From: an uncultured Prevotellaceae bacterium
GTDB lineage: Bacteria > Bacteroidota > Bacteroidia > Bacteroidales > Bacteroidaceae
Assembly (NCBI GenBank): GCA_902800245.1
Contig: CADCDY010000018.1
Span: 1-40,645, forward strand
DNA length: 40,645 bases
Reading direction: 5' to 3'
The position numbers and the translations under genes were made by a program. Each line of letters opens with the position of its first letter. Position 1 is the first letter of the stretch. Shown here in pieces: positions 1 through 7,033 of the stretch. The notes under the pieces are model-generated. The model was not told the origin of the DNA, did not search any database, and was given only the letters and a program-made list of their open reading frames with translations.

Positions 1-97
1 ATAAAGCTCAGATTAAAAGGAATGAGCCCAGTACAATACCGGACTCAATTCCAAATGAGCAATAGTGTTTAATCCGTCCAAACTTTGGGGTTCACTT

Positions 98-113
98 CAG
101 GGACCCGTCCCTG
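98..113. repeat. Short perfect palindrome (REP-like)
   Basis: Seven-base arms CAGGGAC and GTCCCTG are separated by two bases, 50 bases upstream of the first gene's start codon. It resembles other GC-rich short-loop palindromes near this locus (1965-1982 and 6548-6570). It could be a REP-like extragenic element or a hairpin in the 5' leader of the downstream mRNA. The palindrome is seen directly; the REP label is inference. Confidence 0.45.
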
Positions 114-162
114 TGTTCCCCGCAAAGAAAACATCGAAATAAAAGAAAAATACGAAGGTAAT

Positions 163-1914
163 ATGATAAAGAGATTTGTTATTTGTGTTATAGCAATCGT
201 TTTAGCCGTAGGGGGAAATCGTGTATTTGCACAGCAGGAAGAACTGCCTGTCGATTCAAATGCCGTTGTCACGAATTCGTTCTGGGACAACTGGTACGGA
301 CAGGTTGGCGTGGATATGTGGTTGCAGAACCCTTATGGCACGAATTTCAAAAACGTGTTCCCTAATGGTAAGACCTTTGGCGTGGATGTGGCTATCGGTA
401 AGTGGTTTACGCCAGAATTTGGTATCCGCGGTATGTTCAACTGGGAGAATGGTATCATCAAGAACGACTATGCCAGCTGGGTCCACGAGGGCAGCAAAGG
501 TTATCTGGTGTTTGCTGGGGACATCATGGTAAACCTGACAAATCTGTTTGGCGACTATAGGCCCGACAAGAAATGGAACATTTCTGTGTTTCCAAGGGCC
601 GGCGCTCTTATGGACGTTCAGGAGAATGGTCCTGTGGGTTCTCCTATGTTAGGATTGGGCGTTGACTGTACTTACAGGCTGAACGACAAATGGAGCCTGT
701 TTGGCGATGCCTCTTATCAGGTAAGCTCCAGTGCACTGGGGTATAGATCTGGAGAAGGCTCTGGCAGTAATGGCTATTTTGACTTCGTTCTGGGCGTACA
801 AATGGATTTGGGTAACAACAAGTTCCATAGGGCAGCGGAACAGACATCCCATTACAAAAATGCTGTCGTGACGAATGATTTCTGGGACAACTGGTTTGTA
901 CAGGCTGGTCTTGGCATGTCGCTGATCAATACGTATGGATGTAATTTCAGCCATGTGTTTCCCAACGGAAAGACGCTTGGCGTCAATGCAGCCCTGGGTA
1001 AGTGGATCACGCCTGAGTTTGGTCTCCGTGCCGGTGTGAACTGGCAGAACGGAATCATCGGTAACGACCATCTGGCATGGCTGGACAAGCCAGACCAGCC
1101 CGGCAGCAACCACGATGCGGGAGGCTTCGTGGCAGCTTATATGGATGTATTCTTCAATCTGCATAATCTGTTTGGGGGATATGATGCCAACAGACGGTGG
1201 AATGCCATCGTTTTCCCAAGGATGGGTTTAGGTCATAATTTTGATGCTTCAGATTCGTCGCCGAATGTGGGAATCGGTACCGAACAGACCTATCGTCTGA
1301 ATGACCGCTGGTCGCTGTTTGCCGACGTGGCCTATCAGTTTACGTCGGGTGGCTTTATGGGAGAAGGTCATTCGTCAGCCCATATCAATGGTGCCAGCAA
1401 TGGTTGGTTTGATATCAATATCGGTGTGCAGTATGACTTGGGGCTTAATACGTGGTATAAGCCCGGATCTAGGGAATCTGGGATTCAGGGATATAGGGGA
1501 GGACGCAACTGGCCGAGGTTTATTGTCAATACCATCGGGTCGGTAGGTGTGGCGTATCTTGGCAAGACGGCCCTGAAGGCGATGATAAAAGAGGAGCGCC
1601 CGGACCATTCGGATAATAAGTCATTCCCGTCGGGGCATGCCGCTATAGCCTTCGCTGCAGCAAGGTCGATTGATAAGGAGTTCCGCAAGGATTGTGTCTG
1701 GATTCCCATAGCGGGATATGCTGCCGCTACGGCCATTGGCATAGAGCGCGTGGCCAGTGATAGGCATCACTGGTATGATGTGGTGGCTGGTGCTGCTGTG
1801 GGCTATGGCGCTGCCGAACTGACCTGGTGGCTGAGCGACAAGATGTTTGGAAAGGGCAGCAACATCGCTGTTGGCAGTAGCGGAAATACGGTGGATGTGG
1901 TGTATAACTTCTAA
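163..1914 (+). CDS. Tandem outer-membrane beta-barrel protein fused to a PAP2 phosphatase domain
   Basis: The start at 163 (MIKRFVICVIAIVL) gives a clean signal peptide, residues 1-23, cut after VFA; in-frame extension further upstream is not signal-like. Residues about 33-225 and 233-445 are two copies of the same barrel-like module, each starting NAVVTN.FWDNW and ending YRLND(K/R)WSLF...GVQ.DLG. The C-terminal domain (about 450-583) carries the complete PAP2 signature: K472-x6-R479-P480, P489-S490-G491-H492, and R529-x5-H535-x3-D539. PAP2 enzymes remove phosphate from lipid phosphates or pyrophosphates. The predicted location is the outer membrane, with the phosphatase domain on the periplasmic side; the substrate is unknown. 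The linker at 1461-1500 is a degenerate repeat of GGATnTAGGGA. The PAP2 part is duplicated at 6575-7000. The family calls are solid; the role of the fusion is not. Confidence 0.85.
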   Translation: MIKRFVICVIAIVLAVGGNRVFAQQEELPVDSNAVVTNSFWDNWYGQVGVDMWLQNPYGTNFKNVFPNGKTFGVDVAIGKWFTPEFGIRGMFNWENGIIKNDYASWVHEGSKGYLVFAGDIMVNLTNLFGDYRPDKKWNISVFPRAGALMDVQENGPVGSPMLGLGVDCTYRLNDKWSLFGDASYQVSSSALGYRSGEGSGSNGYFDFVLGVQMDLGNNKFHRAAEQTSHYKNAVVTNDFWDNWFVQAGLGMSLINTYGCNFSHVFPNGKTLGVNAALGKWITPEFGLRAGVNWQNGIIGNDHLAWLDKPDQPGSNHDAGGFVAAYMDVFFNLHNLFGGYDANRRWNAIVFPRMGLGHNFDASDSSPNVGIGTEQTYRLNDRWSLFADVAYQFTSGGFMGEGHSSAHINGASNGWFDINIGVQYDLGLNTWYKPGSRESGIQGYRGGRNWPRFIVNTIGSVGVAYLGKTALKAMIKEERPDHSDNKSFPSGHAAIAFAAARSIDKEFRKDCVWIPIAGYAAATAIGIERVASDRHHWYDVVAGAAVGYGAAELTWWLSDKMFGKGSNIAVGSSGNTVDVVYNF

Positions 1915-1948
1915 ATACGACCACGGATCGAACGGATGTAACGGATAA
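1489..1948. repeat. Direct repeat copy 1 (PAP2 domain coding end)
   Basis: This segment matches 6575-7033 at a constant offset of 5,086 bases through the stop codon, with no indel in the 426 coding bases. I counted about 28 mismatches by hand (about 93% identity). Similarity continues some 34 bases past the stop codon. About 24 of the mismatches are synonymous, including a serine AGC/TCG switch. Confidence 0.9.
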
Positions 1949-1964
1949 GACTTTAACACAAATT

Positions 1965-1982
1965 CTCTGACCTTGGTCAGAG
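1965..1982. repeat. Perfect 8-bp palindrome next to repeat copy 1
   Basis: CTCTGACC and GGTCAGAG are separated by TT, a perfect 18-base palindrome. It begins 17 bases after similarity between the two direct-repeat copies fades. It may be a REP-like element or a recombination footprint at the edge of the accessory block. It has no following T tract, so it is not an obvious terminator. Confidence 0.5.
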
Positions 1983-2052
1983 TGTGGCGATGCGAATCCC
2001 ATTAATTACCCGTTAATTGAACACGAATTGATCGAATCTAACGAATAGAGGC

Positions 2053-2085
2053 AAAGGGCAGGTGTGAAAGCATCTGTCCTTTTTG
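2053..2085 (+). terminator. Rho-independent terminator after the OMP-PAP2 gene
   Basis: A stem of about ten pairs (2055-2064 with 2071-2080, including two G-T pairs) closes a TGAAAG loop and is followed by a run of T at 2080-2084. It lies about 140 bases past the stop at 1914, in a 307-base stretch without a gene (1915-2221). The same stretch holds the palindrome at 1965-1982 and the promoter at 2147-2154. Confidence 0.65.
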
Positions 2086-2146
2086 CTTTTTATATGATTT
2101 TTGTTAAAAATAGTGTTTAAATGATGTGAGTATGAAGATTTTTCAC

Positions 2147-2154
2147 TATATTTG
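2147..2154 (+). promoter_or_regulatory. Bacteroidetes -7 box upstream of the accessory operon
   Basis: TATATTTG matches the TAnnTTTG consensus exactly. The -33 side is weak (no good TTTG at the usual distance). It sits 67 bases upstream of the ATG at 2222 and would drive the run of genes up to 5190. Confidence 0.5.
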
Positions 2155-2221
2155 TCGAATAATATAGTCTTTGTGTAATACAGGGGCTGAGTTTGAAGAG
2201 GGAGAACCAATAGAACAGAAT

Positions 2222-2518
2222 ATGTTTGAAAGAATACAATATGTTGGGAAAATAATCGGTAACAATAATCTCATTATCAATGGCGATGTTATTGATAATG
2301 GTAAAATTCTGTCGACAGTGGCAACTCATGTGATGCGACAAGACTTAGAACAGGTATCACAGGAGGCGAGAGAAGAAATGAAGGCATGCGTGAATGAATG
2401 TACGCAGAAGGTGGCAGTAGAAGTGGTGGCTTTCGCAGGTATAGTAACAAATGGCTTTCCTTTTCTCTTGCGAGAAGGGAGAGCCATTTGTAGTTTAAAA
2501 AACGATTATACTTTATGA
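2222..2518 (+). CDS. Small hypothetical protein, first gene of the accessory block
   Basis: The ATG at 2222 gives 98 residues; a TTG at 2171 would add 17 residues but lies almost on the promoter. Residues about 13-25 are Asn/Ile-rich (NNNLIINGDVIDN). They are followed by an amphipathic helical stretch rich in Arg, Glu and Gln, then a hydrophobic patch (VAVEVVAFAGIV). I do not recognise a family. The last 20 or so residues are encoded by a long inverted repeat (2448-2490), so the C-terminus may be a read-through of a hairpin or a truncation of a longer ancestor. The stop overlaps the next start as ATGA (2515-2518), which suggests translational coupling. Confidence 0.45.
   Translation: MFERIQYVGKIIGNNNLIINGDVIDNGKILSTVATHVMRQDLEQVSQEAREEMKACVNECTQKVAVEVVAFAGIVTNGFPFLLREGRAICSLKNDYTL
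2448..2490 (+). other. Long imperfect hairpin inside the end of a small ORF
   Basis: CAAATGGCT at 2448-2456 pairs with AGCCATTTG at 2482-2490. Inside these arms CTTTTCTC pairs with GAGAAGGG around a TTGC loop, giving about 18 pairs with one bulge. A partial attenuator or terminator between the first two accessory genes is possible, but no clear T tract follows (TAGTTTAAAA). Confidence 0.55.
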
Positions 2519-3465
2519 TGAATACTTCAATTAAGAATTATAAGTATAGAAGTGCGCATTTTGTGAACCTTGCAGAAAGGTATGCTATAGATTGGCGCTT
2601 ATTAGGAAGACATTTTTCATTTCGAAATGAAGAATCCCATATCACAATAGTATTCCCTTCGGTGATTCAAAGATTTGGTTTTCCAGAACTAGGTGTTCCT
2701 GGTCTGATGAAAGAGTATAACGTGGATGAGGATAATTGGGGGAATATTAAAAGCTATGACCGGCTTGATAAACCAGAAAGCATAGATGCGTGGGTGTCAA
2801 CTGTGTTTGTTGAATGTTATACGAATAAACCAAAGGTTAATGCAGCGTGGATTGAGAACCAGGCAAAACATATAGTCTATGCTCTTCAAATCATTAACCC
2901 TGATGCTATTCGTATACCTTCAGACGAAGTATCAAATGTATTATGCAAGGTTAAAACTTTTTTGGAGTTCAAAGAAGATGGCCTCCCCCGACCATGTATA
3001 AAAATTGCTACGGTGTATGATGAGAGGAAAGGTAGATTAACTTTCCATGAATTAAAAACGGCAATAAAGAATGTCAATAAGGCAGTATCAGCTCCATATG
3101 AGATGGTAAGTAATGCACAGATTAACTTATCACGTCATGATTGGCGTGCTGCCGTTTTGAATTGCGCTACTGCTATCGAAGTGATGGTCAAGAAAAAGGT
3201 CATGGTATATTTTGATGTTGCAGCAGTCCCTGACGAACTCAGAGAACATGTGTTAAAGCAAGCGGATGGATATAAGCGACTCCGTGATTTGTGCAATAGT
3301 CTATCTATTTCGTTAGCAGGGATGCCTAATGTAGAGAATGATATCATGAAGGTAAGGCATAGAGTAATACATGGAGGATATGTCCCGACTTTCGATGAGG
3401 CTTACAAGGCTTACTCTTGTACAAAACAAGCTTTGACAGCATTGAAAGTGCCGATGTTTGAGTAA
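2515..3465 (+). CDS. Hypothetical protein with a C-terminal HEPN-type motif
   Basis: 316 residues. The C-terminal part is helical (HDWRAAVLNCATAIEVMVKK, residues about 205-224). It carries R281-H-R-V-I-H286 followed by GG, matching the Rx4-6H motif of HEPN domains, many of which are RNases in toxins and defence systems. The N-terminal 200 residues contain mixed alpha/beta stretches I cannot assign. No signal peptide or membrane segment is seen. Codon use is AT-rich compared with the flanking genes. It overlaps the preceding ORF by 4 bases and is followed after 53 bases by another helical protein. The HEPN assignment is inference from the motif and its helical setting; an inactive or unrelated helical fold is possible. 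Confidence 0.7.
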   Translation: MMNTSIKNYKYRSAHFVNLAERYAIDWRLLGRHFSFRNEESHITIVFPSVIQRFGFPELGVPGLMKEYNVDEDNWGNIKSYDRLDKPESIDAWVSTVFVECYTNKPKVNAAWIENQAKHIVYALQIINPDAIRIPSDEVSNVLCKVKTFLEFKEDGLPRPCIKIATVYDERKGRLTFHELKTAIKNVNKAVSAPYEMVSNAQINLSRHDWRAAVLNCATAIEVMVKKKVMVYFDVAAVPDELREHVLKQADGYKRLRDLCNSLSISLAGMPNVENDIMKVRHRVIHGGYVPTFDEAYKAYSCTKQALTALKVPMFE

Positions 3466-3518
3466 TAAAAGAATGGAGATTAATATATGTGAAAACAGGC
3501 TAAAGAGGAATAAAAAAT

Positions 3519-4343
3519 ATGTTTTATTATTACTTACCTGAAGAACATAGAGCGATACATACAGCATGCTTTGAACTAGTCAGACAAATAGAGGAGTTCA
3601 TTGTCGGGAAAGATTATGAGTTTTTGCGTGTGTCACATTCTGATTTGACAGAAGAAGAAAGGGACCATTTAATCGAATGTGGTAATGTCTGGGATTTCTT
3701 GAAAAAGTATAAAGAAGAGCAATTTTACACCCAATTGAACAAACAATTGATCTTGGGGCTGTTGATGGATTTCTGCTATTTCATGCAGGAGTCTATGGAT
3801 TGCTCGAATAAGAAGAGATTAGTGGTTTCATACGCTTTACTTCGAAGACCTCTTTATGATAACTTGAAAATACTTCTTAGAATTATTGGGGATGAGAAGT
3901 TCTATGATAACTTTATTGATAAGGATAATTATGACCCGGCAAACATGAAGGATGATGAGGTAAAGAAACTATTGGATAAGACGGATGAAATAAGAATGAT
4001 GAAATCAATAACAGGATCGTTCATGTTTGAGTGTATTTTCGATACGACAAACTCTGGTTCCATTATTAATCTTTCAAATAGGGCAATACATCCTATTACT
4101 ACTCGGCCATGGAACAAAACAGGTGCGATGAACTGCAACTTTATGTTTATGACACCTATTGATACAGTGGAGTTGTGGAAACATTATTATGCGTATCTGC
4201 CTGCGATACTCGTATTCTATTCTGATTTGTTCAATAGTGTTGTGTTTGGCCTTTTCAAAGATGAAGTGAATATGGATTTATATCCGAAACGTTTAGAGAA
4301 ATTTGCCAAGATAATGGAAACTGCTTTCTCTAAGAAGAGCTGA
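3519..4343 (+). CDS. Hypothetical helical protein in the accessory block
   Basis: 274 residues, no signal peptide, predicted mostly helical and cytoplasmic. Notable stretches are SYALLRRPLYDNLKILLRII (about residues 108-127), of the kind seen in uncharacterised helical proteins that start with a conserved Arg-Pro in a long helix, and LSNRAIHPITTRPWN (about 187-201), with Arg and His close together. A HEPN-like fold is conceivable but the spacing R-x2-H is not the standard motif, so I leave it unassigned. Its ATG at 3519 lies 53 bases after the HEPN-motif gene and it precedes the DUF2971 gene by 34 bases, consistent with one transcript. Confidence 0.65.
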   Translation: MFYYYLPEEHRAIHTACFELVRQIEEFIVGKDYEFLRVSHSDLTEEERDHLIECGNVWDFLKKYKEEQFYTQLNKQLILGLLMDFCYFMQESMDCSNKKRLVVSYALLRRPLYDNLKILLRIIGDEKFYDNFIDKDNYDPANMKDDEVKKLLDKTDEIRMMKSITGSFMFECIFDTTNSGSIINLSNRAIHPITTRPWNKTGAMNCNFMFMTPIDTVELWKHYYAYLPAILVFYSDLFNSVVFGLFKDEVNMDLYPKRLEKFAKIMETAFSKKS

Positions 4344-4377
4344 AACATCTGTATTGGAGGATAAATCAAAATTTAAC

Positions 4378-5190
4378 ATGCTTCAGTCAAGAATACAAAG
4401 ACCAATACCAGAGCGGCTGTCTCATTATACGGATTTAGCAGCTTTAAAAAGCATTCTTTCTGATCAAGAAGGGAAGGGAATCTGTTTATGGGCTTTCTCA
4501 AATAGGTATAAGAATGATGACCAAGAAATTAGGATGGGTGAGTATATGCTCAAACGAATCTTAGAAACCCCGTCTTTCCCTAAAGCATCGTTACTTCATC
4601 AATTTGGTGGCTATGAGAACACAGCTTCGTTTTCGTTTATGGAGGGAGAGGTTAACGAGCATATGCTTGAATATGGTTGCTTTCGTTTGGAGTTTGACTT
4701 AAGAGAACTTGGCATTGGACTACTCACTGATGGTCTCATAGATTGCGAATATGTTCCTGAAAACGAGTTGGAAGAGTATGCCGACGAGTATTGTGAGATG
4801 ATTTGCCAAACATATAACTCTATTCCTGACTTACAAAAGAAATTCGGTAAGATATCTTCACCACCCATCAATAATCTCATATCTTTCATAATGATGGAAA
4901 ATGACATTATGACAAAAGTTCTGGGTTTAAAAGAACAACAATGGAGTGAAGAAATGGAGTGGAGGAAGGTCTTTACGTTTAAAAAGGATTCTGAAATCCA
5001 CCACTATGAAGGCAAACCATATATTGAATACTACCTTGATAAGCATTTTTTGACAGGTATTACTGTCTTCTATAAAAATGGTGGTTTAGAAGAGGCTCAA
5101 AGTTATGCTGACGACATAAAGAAGTATATACTTGAGAGAGGCTATAATGCAAAAGTAAGAATTGAGAGGTTTGATAGGTATATGGGATGA
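4378..5190 (+). CDS. DUF2971 family protein
   Basis: The ATG at 4378 gives 270 residues; a TTG at 4354 is a less likely start. Features typical of DUF2971 are visible: an N-terminal H16-Y-T followed by ALKSIL (about 22-27); a segment LWAFSNRYKNDDQE in the position of the usual fND..E; ENTASFSF; and EEMEWRKVF near residue 190. No biochemical role is firmly known to me for this family. The opening H-Y-T...L..IL resembles the start of ADP-ribosyltransferase-like folds, but that is only a pattern-level remark. It is the last gene of the first accessory transcript, followed after 84 bases by the separately promoted PIN pair. Confidence 0.7.
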   Translation: MLQSRIQRPIPERLSHYTDLAALKSILSDQEGKGICLWAFSNRYKNDDQEIRMGEYMLKRILETPSFPKASLLHQFGGYENTASFSFMEGEVNEHMLEYGCFRLEFDLRELGIGLLTDGLIDCEYVPENELEEYADEYCEMICQTYNSIPDLQKKFGKISSPPINNLISFIMMENDIMTKVLGLKEQQWSEEMEWRKVFTFKKDSEIHHYEGKPYIEYYLDKHFLTGITVFYKNGGLEEAQSYADDIKKYILERGYNAKVRIERFDRYMG

Positions 5191-5221
5191 TGGTTAAGAA
5201 ATAATAATATTTTTAAAGAAA

Positions 5222-5254
5222 TGCAATTTAATTGCAGGAAAAACGTTATATTTG
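5222..5254 (+). promoter_or_regulatory. Promoter with overlapping operator-like palindrome for the PIN pair
   Basis: TATATTTG at 5247-5254 is an exact TAnnTTTG -7 box. Just upstream, TGCAAT-TTA-ATTGCA (5222-5236) is a perfect palindrome with 6-base arms covering the -33 region. Such an arrangement fits an autoregulated toxin-antitoxin promoter. The start codon at 5275 lies 20 bases after the -7 box. Confidence 0.6.
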
Positions 5255-5274
5255 CAGAATGAAATCCTGAAAAG

Positions 5275-6063
5275 ATGTCAGAACAAAGAGAGTACATAGA
5301 TATTCATATTACCGGTAAGAATGGAGAAATCCCCATTATGCCAGCTAATTATGACATAAGTGAGTTGAAGGATATACTTACTTATGCAGAGAATCTATTG
5401 TACCCCAATGTTCCGAGAACTGTACGGCCTGTTATCTCGTATGAGATGAAAGAAGGTTCGATTATACATCGCTTTTGGACTTCGCTCCAAGGTGTTATTA
5501 CTTTCGGGGCTGTCATGTCAATGGTTGTTGAGACTAGCTCGCTTGATGGCTTGGACTTGAAAACGGCAGAAGCTATAGAAAGTATTCAGAAAATAGCTCG
5601 AGAGAAGGATTATAAGATAGAGTTTTCATCTTCCCGTAACCAAGAAATAGGTCTTTCTATAACGGCTCAATCTGATTTCAGAAGGACTGATAATGTCTGG
5701 GCAGAAAGTGAATTCTATTTTTACGGACAGGTCCAAAGTGCTGGTGGAAAAACTGATGCAGCAATTAAGATTGACGTAAAAGGAAAAGGCTTATTGACTA
5801 TAGCTACTGAAAAAGATATATTGGAAGGTCTTGAGAAGAATTTGTTATATCACAACTGCGGCGTAAGGGCAAAAGGCCGACAGAATATAGATACTGGTGA
5901 GATAGATAGGCATTCGCTTGTTCTTATGAGCTTGGTGGATTATGAGCCAAAGTTCGATGAGGGCTATCTTAACAAACTTATCAAAAAGGCATCATCAGTC
6001 TTTGATGGTGTAAATGCCGACGAGCTGATGAACGAATTAAGGGGGAGGGAAGTGTATGCCTAA
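5275..6063 (+). CDS. Partner protein of the PIN-domain gene (candidate antitoxin), hypothetical
   Basis: 262 residues. I do not recognise a named family. The N-terminus (IDIHITGKNGEIPI, PANYDISELKDIL) looks like a small alpha/beta domain. A conserved-looking block, EMKEGSIIHRFWTSLQGVI (about residues 57-75), is followed by a moderately hydrophobic segment. The C-terminal third (residues about 140-260) is predicted beta-rich. It has no obvious DNA-binding helix-turn-helix, and is larger than classical antitoxins. It overlaps the PIN gene by 8 bases (6056-6063), so the pair is translationally coupled and shares the promoter at 5247-5254. The role as an antitoxin or regulator is inferred only from this linkage. 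Confidence 0.65.
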   Translation: MSEQREYIDIHITGKNGEIPIMPANYDISELKDILTYAENLLYPNVPRTVRPVISYEMKEGSIIHRFWTSLQGVITFGAVMSMVVETSSLDGLDLKTAEAIESIQKIAREKDYKIEFSSSRNQEIGLSITAQSDFRRTDNVWAESEFYFYGQVQSAGGKTDAAIKIDVKGKGLLTIATEKDILEGLEKNLLYHNCGVRAKGRQNIDTGEIDRHSLVLMSLVDYEPKFDEGYLNKLIKKASSVFDGVNADELMNELRGREVYA

Positions 6064-6538
6064 AGGATGTGTATTGCTTGATACGAGTTTCTTCATCCGT
6101 TTGTTAAAAGAAGATGACAGGTTGCATCAAAATGCGATAGAGTACTTCAAGTATTTCTTGGAGAATGACTATACGCTGAAAGTCTCTACTATTGCCATCT
6201 CTGAATTTTGCGTTAAAGGAACGGTAGATATGTTGCCGTTGGCAAATATGCAAATTCTTCCTTTTAACTATGATCATGCTGTGAATTCTGGACGGCTAGG
6301 TGAAATAGTATTTAGAAAGAAGAAAGAAAGGGGCGCTGTGATAACACCACGTACAGTAGTGCCCAATGACACCAAGATGTTTGCCCAGGCTGATATCGAG
6401 GAAGAGATAACTCATTATGTGTCAGCTGACGGTGAGGCCACAAAAGTATTCTCTCTCATTAATGAGGAATACAAGATGAAGTTCGACTATGTGGATATAT
6501 CCGTGTCACATAGACAAGTCTTTGGTGAATTGTTCTGA
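6056..6538 (+). CDS. PIN-domain protein (candidate ribonuclease toxin)
   Basis: 160 residues with the PIN acidic pattern: D9 in LLDTSFFIRLL, E50 in IAISEFCVKG, D105 in VVPNDTKMFAQAD, and D125 in HYVSAD. PIN domains are Mg-dependent RNases, often VapC-type toxins. The length fits, with a 20-30 residue insertion (RKKKERGAVITPRTVVP, about 87-103) between the second and third acids. The start at 6056 lies within the upstream gene (8-base overlap). The stop at 6538 is 10 bases before a perfect palindrome and 37 bases before repeat copy 2. The PIN call is firm; the toxin role is inference from pairing. Confidence 0.85.
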   Translation: MPKGCVLLDTSFFIRLLKEDDRLHQNAIEYFKYFLENDYTLKVSTIAISEFCVKGTVDMLPLANMQILPFNYDHAVNSGRLGEIVFRKKKERGAVITPRTVVPNDTKMFAQADIEEEITHYVSADGEATKVFSLINEEYKMKFDYVDISVSHRQVFGELF

Positions 6539-6547
6539 AATACGGAT

Positions 6548-6570
6548 GTGTCAGGGATGACCCCTGACAC
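6548..6570. repeat. Perfect 9-bp palindrome at the junction with repeat copy 2
   Basis: GTGTCAGGG and CCCTGACAC flank ATGAC. It begins 10 bases after the PIN stop codon and ends 5 bases before the direct repeat starts at 6575. Its position exactly at the junction suggests a REP-like insertion or a recombination scar. Confidence 0.6.
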
Positions 6571-6574
6571 ACCC

Positions 6575-7000
6575 GGATATACGGGAGGGCATAACTGGCC
6601 GAGGTTTATAGTGAATACCATCGGGTCGGTAGGTGTGGCGTATCTTGGCAAGACGGCGTTGAAGGCGATGATAAAAGAGGAGCGCCCGGACCATTCGGAT
6701 AATAAGTCATTCCCGTCGGGTCATGCCGCTATAGCCTTCGCTGCAGCAAGGTCGATAGACAAGGAGTTCCGTAAGGACTGTATCTGGATTCCCATTGCAG
6801 GATATGCCGCCGCCACGGCCATTGGCATAGAACGTGTGGCCAGCGACAGGCATCACTGGTATGATGTGGTGGCTGGTGCTGCTGTGGGCTATGGCGCTGC
6901 CGAACTGACATGGTGGCTTTCGGATAAGATGTTTGGAAAGGGCAGCAACATCGCTGTTGGCAGTAGCGGAAATACGGTGGATGTGGTGTATAACTTCTAA
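6575..7000 (+). pseudogene. Headless second copy of the PAP2 domain
   Basis: The frame is open and encodes the same PAP2 domain as 1489-1914, with only three amino-acid differences in the shared 141 residues (Arg to Thr, Arg to His, Val to Ile). All catalytic motifs are intact (K-x6-RP, PSGH, R-x5-H-x3-D). It lacks the signal peptide and both barrel modules. The open frame reaches back to a GTG at 6548 and an ATG at 6557, both inside the junction palindrome, with no -7 box nearby. So it is probably a non-exported remnant. Because the synonymous differences dominate, this copy seems to have been under selection as part of a complete gene before it lost its head. Confidence 0.65.
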
Positions 7001-7033
7001 ATCCGAACACGGATTGGACGGATAAACGGATAT
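6575..7033. repeat. Direct repeat copy 2 (PAP2 domain coding end)
   Basis: Partner of 1489-1948. The last 75 or so coding bases of the two copies are identical, while most of the differences lie in the first 340 bases and at third codon positions. Confidence 0.9.

Noticed and set aside
1915-6547. Insertion sequence or integrative element with its own recombinase
   Set aside because: No transposase, integrase or target-site duplication was found; only long homologous repeats and palindromes mark the edges.
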